A DNA stretch of 64,000 nucleotides, taken from assembly GCF_029633825.1 (NCBI RefSeq), contig NZ_CP090640.1:3224001-3288000 (forward strand). Reading direction: 5' to 3'. Under the pieces are notes generated by a model. That model was not told the DNA's origin, searched no databases, and was given only the letters and a program-made list of their open reading frames with translations. The position numbers and the translations under genes are program-made. Below, one piece after another: positions 1-8,636 of this stretch (positions are counted from its first letter, which is position 1; the number at the start of each line of letters is the position of its first letter). Source of the stretch: Burkholderia contaminans (GTDB lineage: Bacteria; Pseudomonadota; Gammaproteobacteria; Burkholderiales; Burkholderiaceae).

Positions 1-240
1 AACTACCGCGAAGTCGTCTTCCAAGACATGTCGAACGGCTTCAAGTTCATCACGCGCTCGACGATCCAGACGCGCGAAAACATCGAACTCGATGGCAAGA
101 CCTACCCGCTCGCCAAGATCGAAGTGTCGTCGGAATCGCACTCGTTCTACACGGGTCAGCAAAAGATCATGGACACGGCAGGCCGTGTCGAGAAGTTCAA
201 GAACAAGTTCGGCGTTCGCGCCAGCGGCAAGGCGAAGTAA
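1..240 (+). CDS. rpmE2: 50S ribosomal protein L31 type B, 5'-truncated by window edge
   Basis: The reading frame is open from base 1 (N-Y-R-E-V-V-F-Q-D before the first visible Met), so the true start lies a few codons upstream of the window. The protein ends in a basic tail typical of L31. The visible part has no CxxC zinc ribbon, which marks the zinc-independent type B form. It is a structural protein of the large ribosomal subunit. In many bacteria the type B form replaces the zinc-binding form under zinc limitation; whether this genome carries both cannot be seen here. A strong terminator follows 44 bases after the stop. Confidence 0.93.
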   Translation, partial: NYREVVFQDMSNGFKFITRSTIQTRENIELDGKTYPLAKIEVSSESHSFYTGQQKIMDTAGRVEKFKNKFGVRASGKAK

Positions 241-283
241 GCTTCGCACTGCATCCGGTGGTTGCATTGCACCGGTACCGCAC

Positions 284-312
284 AAAAGGGCAGCCCAGGC
301 TGCCCTTTTTTG
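284..312 (+). terminator. Rho-independent terminator after rpmE2
   Basis: A GGGCAGCC/GGCTGCCC stem with a very short loop is followed by a run of six T. It ends the rpmE2 transcript. Confidence 0.9.
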
Positions 313-459
313 TCTCTGCTCGCCCGGCAGGCGCCAGCCGGCGCCCGGGCATCGACCTGACGCGCAACAGCGGGCGCGTCTACAATGCCGGATGCTCGAA
401 ACCGGCTCGACCGCGCGCATCCGCGCCGGCCACCCGCCCATAACAAATCGCTCATCTGC

Positions 460-2217
460 ATGAAGCCTGTCGTCCGTCTCACCGCCTCCGCCACGCGCGC
501 GCTACCGCGCTGGCTGCTGCTCACGCTCTGCTTCGTCTACGCCGCGTTCGGCCTGTTCGGCCGCGACCCGTGGAAGAACGAGGACGCGGCGGGCTTTGGC
601 GTGATGTGGACGATGGCCAAGGGCGGCTGGCACGACTGGCTGCTGCCGAACCTGGTCGGCAAGTTCATCACGACCGACGGGCCGCTCGGCTACTGGCTCG
701 GCGCGCTGTCGATCCGCGGCCTCGGCCCGTGGGTCGACGCGAGCAACGCGTCGCGCGTCGATACCGGCATCCTGTTCTGCGTCGCGTGCGCATTCGTCTG
801 GTACGCGGCCTATCTGCTCGGCCGGCGTGCCGAGGTCCAGCCGTTCAAATACGCATTCGGCGGCGAGCCCGAGCCGCGCGACTACGGCCGCACGCTCGCC
901 GATGGCGCGCTGCTGGTGCTCGTCGCCTGCTTCGGCCTCGCGGAGCGCGGGCATGAAACGACGCCGCAGCTTGCGGAGTTCGCGTGGATCGCGATGCTCG
1001 TCTACGGGATCGTGCGCGGCATCGACAAGCCGATGCAGGGCGCGCTGTGGTGGGGCCTCGCGATGGGCCTCGTCGCGCTGTCCGGCAATCCGGTGCTGGT
1101 CGTCGCCCTGCTCGCCGGCACGGCCGTGCTGTGGCTCGTCACGCCCGAGATGCGCAACCTGCGCCTGCCGCTGGTCGGCGTACCGCTCGCGGCCGCGATC
1201 TTCGCGCTGTGGCCGCTGGCCGCGTTCGTCGCGGCACCCGACGACGCCGCATGGTTCTTCAACCAGTGGATCCACGGCAGCCTGATGCGCTTTTCGGGTC
1301 CGCCGACCGCCGTGCTCGGCTATGCGGCAAAGAACCTCCCGCTGTTCACGTGGCCCGCATGGCCGCTCGCGATCTGGGCATGGTGGAGCTGGGCCGGCAT
1401 GCGCCGCCGTGCGCACGTCGCGATTCCGCTGTCGGTCGCCGTGCCGCTCGTCGCGCTCGTGATCCTGCAGAGCCAGCAGTCGAACCGCATGTACATGCTG
1501 CTGCTGCCGCCGCTCGCGGTACTCGCGACGTTCGCGCTGCCGACCCTCAAGCGCGGCGCGATCAACGCGATCGACTGGTTCGCGGTGCTGAGCTTCACGA
1601 TCCTCGGCACCTTCGTGTGGCTCGTGTGGCTCGCCTCGCTCACGGGCTTTCCGCATCCGCTCGCGCGCAACCTCGCCCGCCTCGTGCCCGGCTACGAGCC
1701 GCACTTCAAGATCCTGTCGTTCATCTGCGCGGTGATCGCCACCGTGTGCTGGTGCTTCCTCGTGCGCTGGCGCATCTCGCGGCAGCCGAAAGTGCTGTGG
1801 CGCAGCGTCGTGCTGTCGGGTGCGGGCACCACGCTGATGTGGGTGCTGCTGATGACGCTGTGGCTGCCGATCGTCAACTACGGCCGGACCTATCGCGACG
1901 TCGCGCAGCAGATCGCCGTGCACCTGCCGTCCGACTACGAGTGCATCTCGCCGGTGCGGCTCGGCGACGCGCAGATCGCGACCTTCGCGTATTTCGGCAA
2001 CATGCGCTTTGACTTTTCCGGCGACTGCGACGTGATCCTGCGCCAGGACCGCTCGGACTTCGGCGAGCCGAGCTCGATGTCGCAATACGTGTGGCGTCTC
2101 GTGTGGGAAGGCCGCCGCGCCGCCGACCGTGACGAGCGCTTCCGCCTGTACGAGCGCATCGAACGGCCGAAGACGCCCGTCAAGCGGCGTCCGCCGCGCC
2201 GCCAGCCGGCCGATTGA
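460..2217 (+). CDS. ArnT/PMT-like polytopic glycosyltransferase
   Basis: This 585-residue protein has many hydrophobic segments, consistent with 11-13 membrane helices. A first periplasmic loop carries the acidic motif R-D-P-W-K-N-E-D, which resembles the catalytic loop of the GT39/GT83 (PMT/ArnT) superfamily. Such enzymes move sugars from polyprenyl-phosphate donors onto lipid or protein acceptors in the periplasm. ATG 460 is preferred over the upstream in-frame ATG at 385 because the hydrophobic N-terminus begins right after it. The C-terminal soluble tail is basic and proline rich. It is not the L-Ara4N enzyme of this window: that gene is arnT at 25886 in its own operon. Donor and acceptor are unknown. 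The stop nearly touches the next gene, a MATE exporter, suggesting an operon. Confidence 0.8.
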   Translation: MKPVVRLTASATRALPRWLLLTLCFVYAAFGLFGRDPWKNEDAAGFGVMWTMAKGGWHDWLLPNLVGKFITTDGPLGYWLGALSIRGLGPWVDASNASRVDTGILFCVACAFVWYAAYLLGRRAEVQPFKYAFGGEPEPRDYGRTLADGALLVLVACFGLAERGHETTPQLAEFAWIAMLVYGIVRGIDKPMQGALWWGLAMGLVALSGNPVLVVALLAGTAVLWLVTPEMRNLRLPLVGVPLAAAIFALWPLAAFVAAPDDAAWFFNQWIHGSLMRFSGPPTAVLGYAAKNLPLFTWPAWPLAIWAWWSWAGMRRRAHVAIPLSVAVPLVALVILQSQQSNRMYMLLLPPLAVLATFALPTLKRGAINAIDWFAVLSFTILGTFVWLVWLASLTGFPHPLARNLARLVPGYEPHFKILSFICAVIATVCWCFLVRWRISRQPKVLWRSVVLSGAGTTLMWVLLMTLWLPIVNYGRTYRDVAQQIAVHLPSDYECISPVRLGDAQIATFAYFGNMRFDFSGDCDVILRQDRSDFGEPSSMSQYVWRLVWEGRRAADRDERFRLYERIERPKTPVKRRPPRRQPAD

Positions 2218-2219
2218 CG

Positions 2220-3581
2220 ATGTTCGGCGACATCCGCCGGATCGTCGGTCTCGCATGGCCGGTGCTCGTCGGCCAGCTTGCGATCATCGCGTTCGGCGTG
2301 ATCGACACCGCGATGGTCGGGCGCTATTCGGCCGTCGATCTGGCCGCACTCGGGCTCGGCTCGTCGATCTACATTTCGATCTATATCGGCCTGACGGGCA
2401 TCCTGTCGGCGCTGCAGCCGATCACCGGGCAGCTGTACGGCGCGCGCCGCTACGCCGAGATCGGCGAGGAAGTGCGCCAGGCGCTGTGGCTCGCGCTGCT
2501 GCTCGCGGTGCCCGGCTTTCTCCTGCTGCATTTTCCCGAACCGCTGCTGCGCGTCGCACACACGCCCGCCGCGCTGCACGACCGCACCGTCGACTACCTG
2601 CGCATCCTGTCGTACGGGCTGCCCGCCAGCCTCGTCTTCCGCATCTACAACGCGCTGACCAACGCGGCCGGCAAGCCGCGCCTCGCAATGATCCTGCAGA
2701 TCGGCGCGCTGCTGCTCAAGTTTCCGCTGAACGTGTGGTTCATCTTCGGCGGGTTCGGCGTGCCGGCCCTCGGCGGCCCCGGCTGCGGGCTCGCGAGCAC
2801 GCTGATCAACTGGGCGCTCGCGCTGATCGGCTACACGCTGCTCGCGAAGCTCGACGTGTTCGCGCCGCTCGCGATCTTCTCGCGCTTCTGCTGGCCGGTC
2901 TGGGAACGCCAGAAGGCGATCCTGAAACTCGGCGTGCCGATGGGCCTGTCGTACCTGATCGAGGTCACGTCGTATACGTGCATGGCGCTGTTCATCGCGC
3001 AGTTCGGCACGACGACGCTCGCCGGCCACCAGATCGCCGGCAACATCGGCGCGGTGCTGTACATGACGCCGCTGTCGATCGGCGTGGCGGCGTCGACGCT
3101 GGTCGCGCGCGCTCTCGGCGCCGGTCGGCCCGAGGAAGCCCGGCTGCTCGGCCGCCACAGCGTGATCTTCGCGTGCGGCATCGCCGCGACCTACGGCCTG
3201 CTCGTGTTCGTGCTGCGCCCGCTGATCATCGGCGGCTATACGCCGAACCCGGCCGTCGCCGCGGCCGCGATGCCGCTCGTCGCGATCGTCGCGTGCTACC
3301 ACGTCTTCGACGCGCTGCAGGTCACGTCGGCGTTCGTGCTGCGCGCGTACAAGGTCGCGGTCGTGCCGACCGTGATCTATGCGGTCGCGCTGTGGGGCGT
3401 CGGGCTCAGCGGCGGCTACGTGCTCGGCTTCGACGTGGGCGGGATCGCGCCCGCGTGGCTGACCGGCGCGCGCGGCTTCTGGTTCGCGAACACGATCAGC
3501 CTGATGCTCGCGGGCGCCGGGCTCGTGCTGTACCTGCGCCGCGTCAGTCATGCGCATGCCGCCGCTTCCACGTCCGCCTGA
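2220..3581 (+). CDS. MATE family efflux transporter (NorM/DinF type)
   Basis: The 453-residue protein has about 12 hydrophobic segments arranged as two similar halves, as in MATE exporters, which expel cationic drugs or other small molecules against Na+ or H+. It opens with a typical first helix (G-L-A-W-P-V-L-V-G-Q-L), and the start of the second half is visible (L-G-V-P-M-G-L-S-Y-L-I-E). ATG 2220 lies two bases after the stop of the upstream glycosyltransferase. An in-frame TTG at 2214 overlapping that stop is an alternative start. No clear ribosome binding site is visible, so translational coupling is likely. The substrate cannot be deduced. The 3' end converges on lipA with 11 bases between stops. 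Confidence 0.92.
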   Translation: MFGDIRRIVGLAWPVLVGQLAIIAFGVIDTAMVGRYSAVDLAALGLGSSIYISIYIGLTGILSALQPITGQLYGARRYAEIGEEVRQALWLALLLAVPGFLLLHFPEPLLRVAHTPAALHDRTVDYLRILSYGLPASLVFRIYNALTNAAGKPRLAMILQIGALLLKFPLNVWFIFGGFGVPALGGPGCGLASTLINWALALIGYTLLAKLDVFAPLAIFSRFCWPVWERQKAILKLGVPMGLSYLIEVTSYTCMALFIAQFGTTTLAGHQIAGNIGAVLYMTPLSIGVAASTLVARALGAGRPEEARLLGRHSVIFACGIAATYGLLVFVLRPLIIGGYTPNPAVAAAAMPLVAIVACYHVFDALQVTSAFVLRAYKVAVVPTVIYAVALWGVGLSGGYVLGFDVGGIAPAWLTGARGFWFANTISLMLAGAGLVLYLRRVSHAHAAASTSA

Positions 3582-3592
3582 CGCACTGCCCG

Positions 3593-4558
3593 CTACGTCT
3601 CCTCCAGCACGTCGGCCGCGTGATACGACGACCGCACGAGCGGGCCGGCGACGACTTCCCTGAAACCGAGCAACAGCGCCTCGTCGCGCCACGCGGCGAA
3701 CGCGTCCGGGCTGACGTAGCGCCGCACCGGCAGATGGTGCGCGGACGGCGCGAGGTACTGGCCGAGCGTCAGCACGTCGACGTCATGCGCACGCAGGTCG
3801 CGCAGCGTGTCGCGCACTTCGTCGTCGCACTCGCCGAGCCCGAGCATCAACCCCGATTTCGTCACCAGTCCCGGCCGTGCCCGCTTCGCCTGCGCGAGCA
3901 GTTCGAGCGAGCCGCGATAGTCGGCGCCCGGCCGCGCCGCGCGATACAGCGACGGCACCGTCTCGATGTTGTGGTTGAACACGTCGGGCCGGGCCGTCGA
4001 CAGCGCATCGAGCGCGCGGGTCACGCGGCCGCGGAAGTCCGGTGTCAGCACTTCGACGCCGATGCCCGGCACGCTCGCGCGCACCGCCGCGATGCACGCG
4101 GCGAAATGCGCGGCGCCGCCGTCGCGCAGGTCGTCGCGGTCGACCGACGTGATCACGACGTAGCGCAGCCCGAGCGCCGCGGCCGCATCGGCCAGCCGCG
4201 CGGGCTCGTCGGCGTCGAGCGGCTCGGGACGGCCGTGGGCGACGTCGCAGAACGGGCAGCGCCGCGTGCACAGGCCGCCCATGATCATGAAGGTCGCCGT
4301 GCGCTGCGCGAAGCATTCGCCGATGTTCGGGCACATCGCCTCCTCGCAGACGGAGTGCAGCCGATGCTCGCGCAGCACGGCCGCCATGTCGGCGACCGCC
4401 GCGCTCATCATCGGCCGCGCGCGCAGCCACGGCGGCTTCGGCAACGCCACACCGGCCGCGGGCTCGACGCGCACCGGAATGCGCGCGAGCTTGTCACGGC
4501 TTCTCGCGCCCGGCTGGCCGAGCGCCGTGAGGCTGGGTCGTTCGAGCGCGGCGGCCAT
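3593..4558 (-). CDS. lipA: Lipoyl synthase, acetoin-operon copy
   Basis: This 321-residue radical SAM enzyme inserts two sulfurs into protein-bound octanoyl groups. Both iron-sulfur clusters are visible: C71-x4-C76-x5-C82 for the auxiliary cluster and C97-x3-C101-x2-C104 for the radical SAM cluster. The C-terminal RSSY motif supplies the serine ligand of the auxiliary cluster. ATG 4558 starts two bases after the acoC stop, so it is translated as the last gene of the aco operon. Its placement suggests that it lipoylates AcoC; the housekeeping lipA/lipB pair would be elsewhere on the chromosome. A longer in-frame extension upstream would run through acoC and is not real. Confidence 0.95.
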   Translation of the reverse strand: MAAALERPSLTALGQPGARSRDKLARIPVRVEPAAGVALPKPPWLRARPMMSAAVADMAAVLREHRLHSVCEEAMCPNIGECFAQRTATFMIMGGLCTRRCPFCDVAHGRPEPLDADEPARLADAAAALGLRYVVITSVDRDDLRDGGAAHFAACIAAVRASVPGIGVEVLTPDFRGRVTRALDALSTARPDVFNHNIETVPSLYRAARPGADYRGSLELLAQAKRARPGLVTKSGLMLGLGECDDEVRDTLRDLRAHDVDVLTLGQYLAPSAHHLPVRRYVSPDAFAAWRDEALLLGFREVVAGPLVRSSYHAADVLEET

Positions 4559-4560
4559 CG

Positions 4561-5676
4561 TCAGCCTCCGAGAAACGCGACGATCAGGCGGTTCACGTCG
4601 GCGGCCGCCTCCATCTGCACCATGTGCCCGCTGCCGGCGATCACCTCGGCCCGCACGCCTTCCGGCAAACCCTGCGCGTGCTGCGCCGGAATCACCTGGT
4701 CGCGCTCGCCCCAGATGACGAGCGTGCGCGGCGCAAGCGTCGCGAGCCGGTCGCGAAACACGCGCCGCTGCGCGGCGCCGTCGAACGCGGCATTCGCGAT
4801 CTTCTCGAGCGCGGCCTGCACGCCTTCGAGCCGCTTGTACTTGACCAGATCCTCGACGAGCTGCCGCGTGACCAGCGCGTTGTCCGCGAACAGCGCGCCG
4901 AGGTGCGGCTTCAGTGTGTTGCGGCTGTTGCCCGCAACGAAGCCGTCGATGTAAGCGCGGTTGATGTCGGTACCGAGCCCGGCGCTCGCGATCAGCGTCA
5001 GCGATGCGATGCGTTGCGGCGCGCGCTCGGCCGCCGTCATCGCGACTGCACCGCCCATCGAATGGCCGATCAGGTGAGCTTTGTCGATGCCCTTCGCATC
5101 GAGCAGCGCGAGCACCGCGTCGGCCAGTTCGTCGAGGCTGCCCGTCTCGACCGCCTTGCCCGACTCGCCATGACCGGGCAAATCGAGCGCCCACACCGGC
5201 CGGTGCGCGGCGAGATCCGCGTGATTGAACAGCCAGTTGTTGAGATCGCCGCCAAAGCCGTGGATCAACACGGCGGGCGTGCCCGCGCCTTCACCGAGCT
5301 TCAGGAAGCGCACCGTCCGGCCGCCGATCTGCGCCTTTTCCGGCTGCGGGCCCGCGGCTTCGTCGGAGGCCGCGCTCGGCACGAAGTCACGCTGGAAATC
5401 GGCGATCGCCGCATCGATGTCGGCATCGCTCGCGTCAGCGGCGGCGACGACGCCGAGCAGCGCACCGACCGGCAGCGTCTCGCCCTCCTGCGCGACCTGC
5501 CGGCGCAGCGTGCCGTCGAACGCGCATTCGACGCCCGACGAGATCTTGTCGGTCTCGACGTCGAGCACTTCATCGCCCTTCGTCACGCGTTCGCCGAGCG
5601 ACTTCAGCCAGCCGTTGACCTGCCCCTGCTCCATCGACAGCCCCCACTTGGGCATCGTGATCATGTGAATCGACAT
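4561..5676 (-). CDS. acoC: Acetoin dehydrogenase E2-like component: lipoyl domain fused to alpha/beta hydrolase
   Basis: Residues 1-80 form a lipoyl domain with the attachment lysine K44 in E-T-D-K-I-S-S. An acidic linker follows, then from about residue 115 an alpha/beta hydrolase domain with an H-G-F-G-G oxyanion loop, nucleophile S206 in G-H-S-M-G-G, a likely acid D326 and H351. There is no peripheral-subunit binding domain and no chloramphenicol-acetyltransferase-type core as in PDH E2. This is the known AcoC architecture of Pseudomonas and Ralstonia. It accepts the acetyl group from acetoin and passes it to CoA. It starts four bases after acoB and ends two bases before lipA. Confidence 0.93.
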   Translation of the reverse strand: MSIHMITMPKWGLSMEQGQVNGWLKSLGERVTKGDEVLDVETDKISSGVECAFDGTLRRQVAQEGETLPVGALLGVVAAADASDADIDAAIADFQRDFVPSAASDEAAGPQPEKAQIGGRTVRFLKLGEGAGTPAVLIHGFGGDLNNWLFNHADLAAHRPVWALDLPGHGESGKAVETGSLDELADAVLALLDAKGIDKAHLIGHSMGGAVAMTAAERAPQRIASLTLIASAGLGTDINRAYIDGFVAGNSRNTLKPHLGALFADNALVTRQLVEDLVKYKRLEGVQAALEKIANAAFDGAAQRRVFRDRLATLAPRTLVIWGERDQVIPAQHAQGLPEGVRAEVIAGSGHMVQMEAAADVNRLIVAFLGG

Positions 5677-5680
5677 CGTG

Positions 5681-6685
5681 TCAGCTCCTCGTCTTCAGGA
5701 CCGCCTGCGCAATCGCATCGGCGGACGGGATATACAGGTCTTCCAGCACGCTCGCGAACGGCGCGGGCGTATGCGGCGCGGTCACGAGTTCGATCGGCGC
5801 CTTCAATGCATGGAACGCGCGCTGCGCGACGAGTGCGGCGATGTCGGTCGCGATCGAGCAGCGCGGGTTCGCTTCATCGACGACCACCACGCGCCCGGTG
5901 CGCTCCGCGCTTTCGAGGATCGTGTCCTCGTCGAGCGGCGACGTCGTGCGCAGGTCGATCACGTCGACCTGGATGCCGTCCTTCGCGAGCTTCGCGGCCG
6001 CGTCCATCGCGAGATGCACCATCCGGCCGTACGTGACGATCGTCGCGTCGTCGCCGTCGCGCATCACGCTCGCTTCGCCGAACGGAATCGCATAGGACTC
6101 CTCCGGCACATCGCCTTCGCGGGTATAGAGCAGCTTGTGTTCGAGGAAGATCACGGGATCGTTGTCGCGGATCGCCTGGATCAGCAGCCCCTTCGCGTCG
6201 TACGGCGTCGACGGGCACACGACCTTCAGCCCCGGAATGTGCGTGAACAGCGACGTGAGCATCTGCGAATGCTGCGCGGCCGCGCGAAGGCCTGCACCGT
6301 ACATCGCGCGGATCACGACCGGCGTCACGGCCTTGCCGCCGAACATGTAGCGGAACTTGGCGGCCTGGTTGAAGATCTGGTCGAAGCACACGCCCATGAA
6401 ATCGATGAACATCAGCTCCGCGACGGGCCGCATCCCGCACGCGGCAGCGCCGACCGCCGCGCCGATGTAGCCGCCTTCGGACAGCGGCGTATCGAGCACG
6501 CGGCCCGGAAACTTGTGGAACAGGCCCTTCGTCACGCCGAGCACGCCGCCCCACGCGTCGTCCTCGCCCGGCGCGCCCGCGCCGCCTGCATTGTCCTCGC
6601 CCATCACGATCACGCTGTCGTCGCGCGCCATTTCCTGCGCGAGCGCTTCGTTGATCGCCTGCGAATAAGTGATCTTCCTTGCCAT
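5681..6685 (-). CDS. acoB: Acetoin:DCPIP oxidoreductase (acetoin dehydrogenase E1) beta subunit
   Basis: The 334-residue protein matches the transketolase-like beta subunits of 2-oxo acid dehydrogenase E1, with the opening T-Y-S-Q-A-I-N-E-A-L-A-Q-E and the E-G-G-Y-I-G-A-A-V-G-A-A segment. With AcoA it forms the thiamine diphosphate enzyme that cleaves acetoin into acetaldehyde and an acetyl group carried to lipoyl-AcoC. A GGAGAC ribosome binding site precedes the ATG. The gap to acoA is 54 bases. Confidence 0.95.
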   Translation of the reverse strand: MARKITYSQAINEALAQEMARDDSVIVMGEDNAGGAGAPGEDDAWGGVLGVTKGLFHKFPGRVLDTPLSEGGYIGAAVGAAACGMRPVAELMFIDFMGVCFDQIFNQAAKFRYMFGGKAVTPVVIRAMYGAGLRAAAQHSQMLTSLFTHIPGLKVVCPSTPYDAKGLLIQAIRDNDPVIFLEHKLLYTREGDVPEESYAIPFGEASVMRDGDDATIVTYGRMVHLAMDAAAKLAKDGIQVDVIDLRTTSPLDEDTILESAERTGRVVVVDEANPRCSIATDIAALVAQRAFHALKAPIELVTAPHTPAPFASVLEDLYIPSADAIAQAVLKTRS

Positions 6686-6739
6686 GTCTGTCTCCTGGAA
6701 TGTTCGGTTCGCCGTGTCGGCCGCAGTGTCAGGCGGCGC

Positions 6740-7723
6740 TCACGGGTACGACACGTAGACGTCGGTCAGCAGGTCGGCCGCGTCGGGTACCGGCGCGGCC
6801 TTGGCCTGCGCGACCGCATCGTCGATCAGCGCCTTCACCTGGGCATCGACCGCGCGCAGGTCGGCGGTCGTCAGCGCTTCGGCCCGCACGACGCGCGTTT
6901 CGAAATGCTTCAGGCAGTCCTTCTCGTCGCGCAGCTTCTGCACTTCGCCGGGTGCGCGATAGGTTTGCGCATCGCCTTCGAAGTGGCCGAAATAGCGCGT
7001 GAACTTCACCTCGACGAGCGTCGGCCCGCCACCGTTGCGCGCACGCTCGACGGCCTCGCCGAGCGCTTCGTGCACCGCGAAGAAGTCGAAGCCGTCGACG
7101 ATCACGCCCGGCATCCCGAACCCGTTCGCGCGATCGGCGATGTTGTCGGTCGCGACCGACCAGCTCGACGACGTCGCTTCCGCATAGCCGTTGTTCTCGG
7201 CCACGAAGATCGCGGGCAGCCGCCACACCGACGCGAGGTTCATCGATTCGAAGATCACGCCCTGGTTCGATGCGCCGTCGCCGAAGAAGCACACGCCGAC
7301 GCCGCCGGTCTTCCTGTGCTTCGCCGCGAGCGCCGCACCGCAGACGAGCGGGCCGCCCGCGCCGACGATCCCGTTTGCGCCGAGCATCCCCATCGCCAGG
7401 TCGGCGATGTGCATCGAGCCGCCCTTGCCGTGGCAGACGCCCGTCTTCTTGCCGTAGATCTCGGCCATCATCCCGTGCACGTCGACGCCCTTCGCGATGC
7501 AATGGCCGTGGCCGCGGTGCGTGGTCGCGACGTAGTCGTCGAGGCCGAGGTGCAGTATCGTGCCGACCGCGGACGCCTCCTCGCCCGCATACAGGTGAAC
7601 GAAGCCGGGAATCTCGCCGGTCGCGAATTCGACGTGCAGGCGCTCCTCGAATTCGCGGATCGTGCGCATCAGCCGGTAGGCGTCCAGCAGCGTGTCCCTG
7701 CTGAGCTGTGTCGAAGCGGTCAT
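6740..7723 (-). CDS. acoA: Acetoin dehydrogenase E1 alpha subunit
   Basis: The 327-residue protein carries the thiamine diphosphate motif G-D-G-A-S-N-Q-G followed by E-N-N-G-Y, and the substrate-side segment T-H-R-G-H-G-H-C-I-A-K-G. ATG 7723 was chosen because GGAGACACAC directly precedes it; in-frame sequence further upstream overlaps the SDR gene. It pairs with AcoB to oxidatively cleave acetoin. The gap to the preceding SDR gene is 77 bases and contains no obvious terminator. Confidence 0.95.
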   Translation of the reverse strand: MTASTQLSRDTLLDAYRLMRTIREFEERLHVEFATGEIPGFVHLYAGEEASAVGTILHLGLDDYVATTHRGHGHCIAKGVDVHGMMAEIYGKKTGVCHGKGGSMHIADLAMGMLGANGIVGAGGPLVCGAALAAKHRKTGGVGVCFFGDGASNQGVIFESMNLASVWRLPAIFVAENNGYAEATSSSWSVATDNIADRANGFGMPGVIVDGFDFFAVHEALGEAVERARNGGGPTLVEVKFTRYFGHFEGDAQTYRAPGEVQKLRDEKDCLKHFETRVVRAEALTTADLRAVDAQVKALIDDAVAQAKAAPVPDAADLLTDVYVSYP

Positions 7724-7800
7724 GTGTGTCTCCTGAGTAGGTCTGACTGCGAATGCCGCCGCGGCCGGGCCGTGGCGACGGATTTCACGGCCCGCGGCCG

Positions 7801-8577
7801 TCAGTGGAACGTGAAGCCGCCGTCGACGTTCACGGCCTGGCCCGTCACGTTGTCCATCGTCGCGAAGAACAGCGCGAGCCGGCCCATGTCTTCCGGCGTC
7901 TGCGCGCGGCCCTGCGGAATCAGCGTCAACTGGTGCCGCTGCCACGACGCCTCGACCGATTCGCCGTCGGTCTTCCATTCGTCGGACAGCCGGTCCCACA
8001 TGTAGGTCCGCACGATGCCGGGGCAGATCGCGTTGACAGTCACGCCGTCGCGCGCGACCTCCTTCGCGAGCGCGTTCGTGAAGCCGACGACCGCGAATTT
8101 CGACGCGCTGTAGTGCGCGAGATTCGGAAAGCCTTCCTTGCCGGCGATCGACGCGACGTTGATGATCCGGCCGCGGCCCTGCGCCTTCAGCGGCGCGAGC
8201 GCCGCGCGGCAGCCGAGGAACGTGCCCTTCGCGTTCACGTCCATCACGAAATCCCAGTCGCGCTCGGTCAGTTCGCCAACCGGATGAATGCTGATCACGC
8301 CCGCGCAGTTCACGAGGATGTCGAGCCGGCCGAGGTCGGTGAGCGCCTGCGCAACCATCGCATCGACCTGCGCGGCCTGCGTGACGTCGATCTTCGCAAC
8401 CGCCGCCCGGCGGCCGAGCGCGCGTACCTCGCGCGCGGTGGCGTCGAGTGCGTCGTCGAGCAGGTCGGCCAGCAGGATGTCGGCGCCCGCGCCGGCAAGC
8501 GTCAGGGCAATGCCGCGGCCGATGCCGCGCGCGCCGCCCGTGACGATGGCGACCTGTCCTTCGAGTGGGGCTGTCAT
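7801..8577 (-). CDS. Short-chain dehydrogenase/reductase in the aco operon, probable acetoin/2,3-butanediol dehydrogenase
   Basis: This is a classical SDR of 258 residues: the cofactor motif T-G-G-A-R-G-I-G lies near residue 14, N-C-A-G near 90, and the Y-S-A-S-K catalytic pair near 157. D-L-L after the second strand points to NAD(H). Its position between acoX and acoA, under the sigma-54 promoter, suggests that it interconverts 2,3-butanediol, acetoin or diacetyl so the diol can feed the dehydrogenase. Substrate stereochemistry cannot be read from the sequence. A GGAGAC ribosome binding site precedes the ATG. Confidence 0.85.
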   Translation of the reverse strand: MTAPLEGQVAIVTGGARGIGRGIALTLAGAGADILLADLLDDALDATAREVRALGRRAAVAKIDVTQAAQVDAMVAQALTDLGRLDILVNCAGVISIHPVGELTERDWDFVMDVNAKGTFLGCRAALAPLKAQGRGRIINVASIAGKEGFPNLAHYSASKFAVVGFTNALAKEVARDGVTVNAICPGIVRTYMWDRLSDEWKTDGESVEASWQRHQLTLIPQGRAQTPEDMGRLALFFATMDNVTGQAVNVDGGFTFH

Positions 8578-8636
8578 GGCGATGTCTCCTTGTCGATCGT
8601 TGTGGATGCCGAAATGTCACGCGGTAAAGCGGGGCG

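Noticed and set aside
1935..3692. 585-codon minus-strand frame opposite the MATE gene
   Set aside because: Arg/Asp/Gln-rich shadow with no start signal.
2129..4954. 941-codon plus-strand frame across the MATE gene, lipA and acoC
   Set aside because: It overlaps three well-supported genes in other frames, with shadow-like composition.
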